Positions 59,760 through 64,000 of a DNA stretch of 64,000 nt are shown piece by piece (within the stretch, counting starts at the first letter, position 1; each line of letters starts with the position of its first letter). The position numbers and the translations under genes are program-made. Under the pieces are notes generated by a model. The model was not told the DNA's origin, did not search any database, and saw only the letters and a program-made list of their open reading frames with translations. This DNA is from Bacteroides fragilis (GTDB lineage: Bacteria > Bacteroidota > Bacteroidia > Bacteroidales > Bacteroidaceae): NCBI RefSeq assembly GCF_002849695.1, contig NZ_CP018937.1, forward strand, positions 2,046,001 through 2,110,000, read 5' to 3'.

Positions 59760-60341
59760 ATGACTTACGAAATGCCTAAACTTCCGTACGCAAACAATGC
59801 GCTGGAACCTGTAATCAGTCAGCAGACCATTGATTACCATTATGGTAAACATCTTCAAACATATGTAAACAATCTCAATAGCCTCGTTCCGGGCACCGAA
59901 TTTGAAGGAAAAACAGTAGAAGCCATCGTAGCTTCGGCTCCCGACGGAGCCATCTTCAACAATGCCGGACAGGTGCTGAACCACACACTCTACTTCCTGC
60001 AATTCGCACCGAAACCGGCGAAAAACGAACCGGAAGGTAAGTTGGGAGAAGCCATCAAACGCGACTTTGGAAGCTTTGAGAACTTCAAGAAAGAATTTAA
60101 TGCGGCTGCCGTAGGATTGTTCGGTTCGGGATGGGCCTGGCTGTCTGTGGACAAAAACGGGAAACTGCATATCACCAAAGAAGCCAATGGAAGCAACCCG
60201 GTGCGTGCCGGACTAAAACCGCTACTGGGATTCGATGTGTGGGAACACGCTTATTATCTCGACTATCAGAACCGGCGGGCCGACCACGTAAATAAACTGT
60301 GGGAGATCATCGACTGGGATGTAGTGGAAAAACGACTGTAA
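59760..60341 (+). CDS. sodB: Superoxide dismutase (Fe or Fe/Mn)
   Basis: 193 residues starting MTYEMPKLPYANNALEPVIS. Metal ligands are expected at His27 region (TIDYHYGKHLQTYVNNLNSL), His in QVLNHTLYFLQF, and Asp/His in LLGFDVWEHAYYLDYQNRRA. GSGWAWLSVDKNGKL is also a family motif. An in-frame ATG at 59724 would add 12 hydrophobic residues; 59760 gives the normal SOD N-terminus. Bacteroides enzymes of this type are known to use iron or manganese. Defends the anaerobe against superoxide. R13 follows 10 nt after the stop. Confidence 0.96.
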   Translation: MTYEMPKLPYANNALEPVISQQTIDYHYGKHLQTYVNNLNSLVPGTEFEGKTVEAIVASAPDGAIFNNAGQVLNHTLYFLQFAPKPAKNEPEGKLGEAIKRDFGSFENFKKEFNAAAVGLFGSGWAWLSVDKNGKLHITKEANGSNPVRAGLKPLLGFDVWEHAYYLDYQNRRADHVNKLWEIIDWDVVEKRL

Positions 60342-60351
60342 TTCAGAAGTA

Positions 60352-60471
60352 TTCACCACAGAGGACGCAGAGGACACAGAGTTTCAAATTCGGGAAAAGA
60401 ACGAATTTGACTCTGGTGTCCTCTGCGTCTTTTGTTTCCTCTGCACCACTCTCTGCCTACTCCGTGGTGAA
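60352..60471. repeat. Palindromic element R13, degenerate
   Basis: TTCACCACAGAGGACGCAGA start and CTCCGTGGTGAA end, with an inner hairpin AAATTCG/CGAATTT. The right arm is longer and diverged (CTCTGCACCACTCTCTGCCT), so this looks like an older or composite copy. Starts 10 nt after the sodB stop. Confidence 0.8.
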
Positions 60472-60528
60472 ATAATCCCTGATTTACTTTTTTCTTATCT
60501 CCTTTTTCACTTACTTTGCTCCTGTAAA

Positions 60529-60604
60529 GACAAAGGGGTGCCACCCGGTGGCTGAGATCATACCCTAAGAACCTGATGCAGTTAGTACTGCCGAAGGGAT
60601 TGTG
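60529..60604 (+). ncRNA. TPP riboswitch (THI element) of the thi operon
   Basis: Conserved TPP aptamer segments: GGGGTGCC, GGCTGAGATCATACCC, GAACCTGATGCAGTTAGTAC and TGCCGAAGGGA. P1 pairs ACAA (60530-60533) with TTGT (60600-60603). The thiS ATG is about 78 nt downstream. Confidence 0.97.
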
Positions 60605-60681
60605 TATTTCTTCTTATCGTTTCTCTCCGCATGCACTCTCTTTGTATTTACTTTCATTTATCTATAAATACATATACGAAT

Positions 60682-60879
60682 ATGAAAGTACAAGTGAACA
60701 ACAAAGAAGTGGAAACTACCGCAAGCACCATCACCGGGCTTGCCACGCAATTGCAACTTCCCGAAAACGGCATTGCCATCGCTGTGAACAACCAAATGAT
60801 CCCACGTCCGCAATGGGACGAATTCAGCCTGCACGAGAATGACAACCTGATTGTGATTAAAGCAGCCTGTGGAGGATAA
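60682..60879 (+). CDS. thiS: Thiamine biosynthesis sulfur carrier protein
   Basis: 65 residues ending in AACGG; the C-terminal Gly-Gly is adenylated and thiocarboxylated to carry sulfur to the thiazole synthase ThiG. Ubiquitin-like fold pattern (MKVQVNNKEVETTASTITGL; IAIAVNNQMIPRPQWDEFSL; LIVIKAACGG). First gene behind the TPP riboswitch. In-frame upstream Met codons exist (60631), but they add a non-family leader. Confidence 0.95.
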   Translation: MKVQVNNKEVETTASTITGLATQLQLPENGIAIAVNNQMIPRPQWDEFSLHENDNLIVIKAACGG

Positions 60880-60882
60880 ATC

Positions 60883-61497
60883 ATGCTGAGCCTGCAATTT
60901 ATCACTCACCAGACCGGGAAATACTCTTATTTCGAATCGGCATGTATGGCCCTCGAAGGAGGATGCAAATGGATACAACTGCGCATGAAAGAGGCATCTC
61001 CGGAAGAGGTGGAAACAGTAGCCCGGCAGCTGAAACCTCTTTGCAAGACACACGGGGCCATCCTGATTCTTGACGATCATGTGGAACTCGCCCAAAAACT
61101 GGAAGTGGACGGAGTGCATCTGGGCAAAAAAGACATGCCTGTCAGCGAAGCCAGAAAAATCCTGGGCGAAGCATTCATCATCGGAGGTACAGCCAATACT
61201 TTTGAAGACGTGAAAATGCACTTCAGCGCCGGTGCCGACTATCTGGGCATCGGCCCGTTCCGGTTTACTACAACCAAGAAGAACCTCAGCCCCGTACTGG
61301 GACTCGAAGGATATACCTCTATTTTATCGCAAATGGATGAATGCGGCATCCGGATTCCGGTAGTCGCCATCGGAGGCATCGTAACGGAAGATATCCCTGC
61401 CATCATGAAAACAGGCGTAAACGGCATCGCCCTCTCAGGAGCCATCCTGCAAGCGCCGGACCCGGTAGAAGAAACAAGAAGGATTCTAAACATATAA
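60883..61497 (+). CDS. thiE: Thiamine-phosphate synthase
   Basis: 204 residues, TIM-barrel enzyme that couples the pyrimidine (HMP-PP) and thiazole (THZ-P) halves. Motifs: CKWIQLRMKEASPEEVETVA, ILDDHVELAQKLEVDGVHLG (pyrophosphate/Mg site), FIIGGTANTFEDVKMH, ADYLGIGPFRFTTTKK and VPVVAIGGI (as IPVVAIGGIVTEDIPAIMKT). 3 nt after thiS. R14 begins 16 nt after its stop, within the operon. Confidence 0.96.
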   Translation: MLSLQFITHQTGKYSYFESACMALEGGCKWIQLRMKEASPEEVETVARQLKPLCKTHGAILILDDHVELAQKLEVDGVHLGKKDMPVSEARKILGEAFIIGGTANTFEDVKMHFSAGADYLGIGPFRFTTTKKNLSPVLGLEGYTSILSQMDECGIRIPVVAIGGIVTEDIPAIMKTGVNGIALSGAILQAPDPVEETRRILNI

Positions 61498-61513
61498 GGA
61501 AATGAATACGAGT

Positions 61514-61607
61514 TCACCACAGATTACACGGATTTTCACAGATTCTTTAATTTAACTCTCAGTAAAATAAATTATTAATCTGTGAAAATCCGTGTAATCT
61601 GTGGTGA
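61514..61607. repeat. Palindromic element R14
   Basis: Perfect 31-bp arms at 61514-61544 and 61577-61607 (TCACCACAGATTACACGGAT, then TTTCACAGATT). The spacer TTTAATTTAACTCTCAGTAA (then AATAAATTATT) is the reverse complement of R5's. It lies inside the thi operon between thiE and thiG. Confidence 0.93.
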
Positions 61608-61626
61608 GCTCAAAACAAAATCAGAA

Positions 61627-62403
61627 ATGGAAAAGCTAATTATTGCGGGACGTGAATTCAACTCCCGCCTCTTCCTGGGAACAGGAAAGTTCAACTCAAA
61701 CGAATTGATGGAACAATCGATACTGGCCTCGGGCACCGAAATGGTAACAGTGGCCATGAAACGTATCGACATGGAGAATTCGGAAGACGACATGCTGAAA
61801 CATATCGTGCATCCACACATCCAACTGCTGCCCAATACCTCGGGAGTGCGCAATGCGGAAGAAGCGGTGTTTGCCGGACAAATGGCACGCGAAGCCTTCG
61901 GGACCAACTGGCTGAAGCTGGAGATACACCCGGATCCGCGCTATCTGCTGCCCGACTCGGTAGAGACTCTGAAAGCAACCGAACGACTCGTGAAACTCGG
62001 ATTTGTGGTACTGCCTTATTGCCAGGCCGACCCGGTGCTCTGCAAACAACTGGAAGAGGCGGGAGCGGCCACAGTGATGCCGTTGGGAGCACCGATCGGA
62101 ACCAACAAAGGTTTGCAGACCAAAGAATTCATCCACATCATTATCGAACAGGCGGGTATCCCGGTAATAGTGGATGCCGGAATCGGTGCGCCGAGCCATG
62201 CGGCAGAAGCGATGGAGATGGGAGCATCGGCGTGTCTGGTAAATACTGCCATTGCCGTAGCCGGCAACCCGGTAGAAATGGCAAAGGCTTTCAAGCAGGC
62301 AGTCGAAGCAGGACGAATGGGCTATGAAGCAGGACTCGGCATGCAGACTACCGGATTGGTGGCAGAAGCAAGTTCACCGCTGACGGCATTTTTAAACGAA
62401 TAA
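61627..62403 (+). CDS. thiG: Thiazole synthase
   Basis: 258 residues. Makes the thiazole phosphate from deoxyxylulose-5-P, a glycine imine (from ThiH or ThiO) and ThiS-thiocarboxylate. Motifs: [37 protein letters not shown] (catalytic Lys near VAMKR), [52 protein letters not shown], and [20 protein letters not shown]. The start at 61627 ([11 protein letters not shown]) is used because the frame extends upstream into R14. Part of thiSEGC. Confidence 0.96.
   Translation: MEKLIIAGREFNSRLFLGTGKFNSNELMEQSILASGTEMVTVAMKRIDMENSEDDMLKHIVHPHIQLLPNTSGVRNAEEAVFAGQMAREAFGTNWLKLEIHPDPRYLLPDSVETLKATERLVKLGFVVLPYCQADPVLCKQLEEAGAATVMPLGAPIGTNKGLQTKEFIHIIIEQAGIPVIVDAGIGAPSHAAEAMEMGASACLVNTAIAVAGNPVEMAKAFKQAVEAGRMGYEAGLGMQTTGLVAEASSPLTAFLNE

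Positions 62404-64000
<1,597 letters not shown>

Noticed and set aside
5438..61607. Palindromic elements considered as rho-independent terminators
   Set aside because: The stems are not followed by T-runs, several lie inside operons, and arms are much longer than normal terminators.

Overview
The window looks like the chromosome of a gut Bacteroides (or a close Bacteroidales relative). The start-site regions repeatedly show the Bacteroides sigma-ABfr promoter (-7 box TAnnTTTG, often TATCTTTG, with a -33 TTTG-like box 19-20 bp upstream). Genes mostly lack strong Shine-Dalgarno sequences. Family content also fits: DUF4248, HU-HIG DNA-binding protein, multicopy AAA-ATPase-like/PD-(D/E)XK genes and a TonB-dependent BtuB. 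I cannot name the species.

The left two thirds form a split cobalamin (B12) region. After a partial tricorn-type protease and a tRNA-Gly come cobU-cobT-cobS-cobC (+) and, convergent with them, cbiP-cobD-cbiB (-). A mobile-looking island (9.6-13.3 kb) follows: a RhuM remnant, a repeated promoter/hairpin array with a multi-domain regulator, and a ParE/RelE toxin-antitoxin pair. Next is a TolC-HlyD-ABC2-ABC2 export cassette. On the minus strand a sensor kinase, a PduO-type adenosyltransferase, cbiA, a DUF6064-like protein, a split YjjP/YjjB carrier, an AspT/YidE-type transporter and a small CWC zinc-ribbon protein lie behind a cobalamin riboswitch. A second cobalamin riboswitch drives, on the plus strand, btuB, an exported CbiK chelatase, a second TonB receptor and a PepSY membrane protein. 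Four fusion genes (cbiH-cbiC, cbiE-cbiT, cbiG-cbiF, cbiJ-cbiD) then carry most of the anaerobic corrin-ring pathway. Only CbiL and the uroporphyrinogen/sirohydrochlorin steps are not seen here.

From 41 to 55 kb the window is accessory DNA: a DUF421 protein, an AT-rich gene with a CNF-like Cys/His pair beside a truncated tyrosine recombinase, two AAA-ATPase/PD-(D/E)XK paralogues, a hexokinase, and an orphan gene with a papain/NlpC-like Cys/His signature between two related repeats. It also holds a DUF4248 / initiator-like / DnaB / HU-HIG / small peptide / amidase module and a HigBA-like pair. Six tandem tRNAs (Gly and Leu), nspC, a PcrA/UvrD helicase, superoxide dismutase and a TPP-riboswitch thiSEGC operon (thiC cut by the window end) finish the window.

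The most striking non-gene signal is a family of about 14 palindromic elements of 75-155 bp (R1-R14). Their roughly 30-bp arms are built from three 9-nt units (CACAGAGGA or CACAGATTA type), and most sit within about 20 nt after a stop codon, several of them inside operons.
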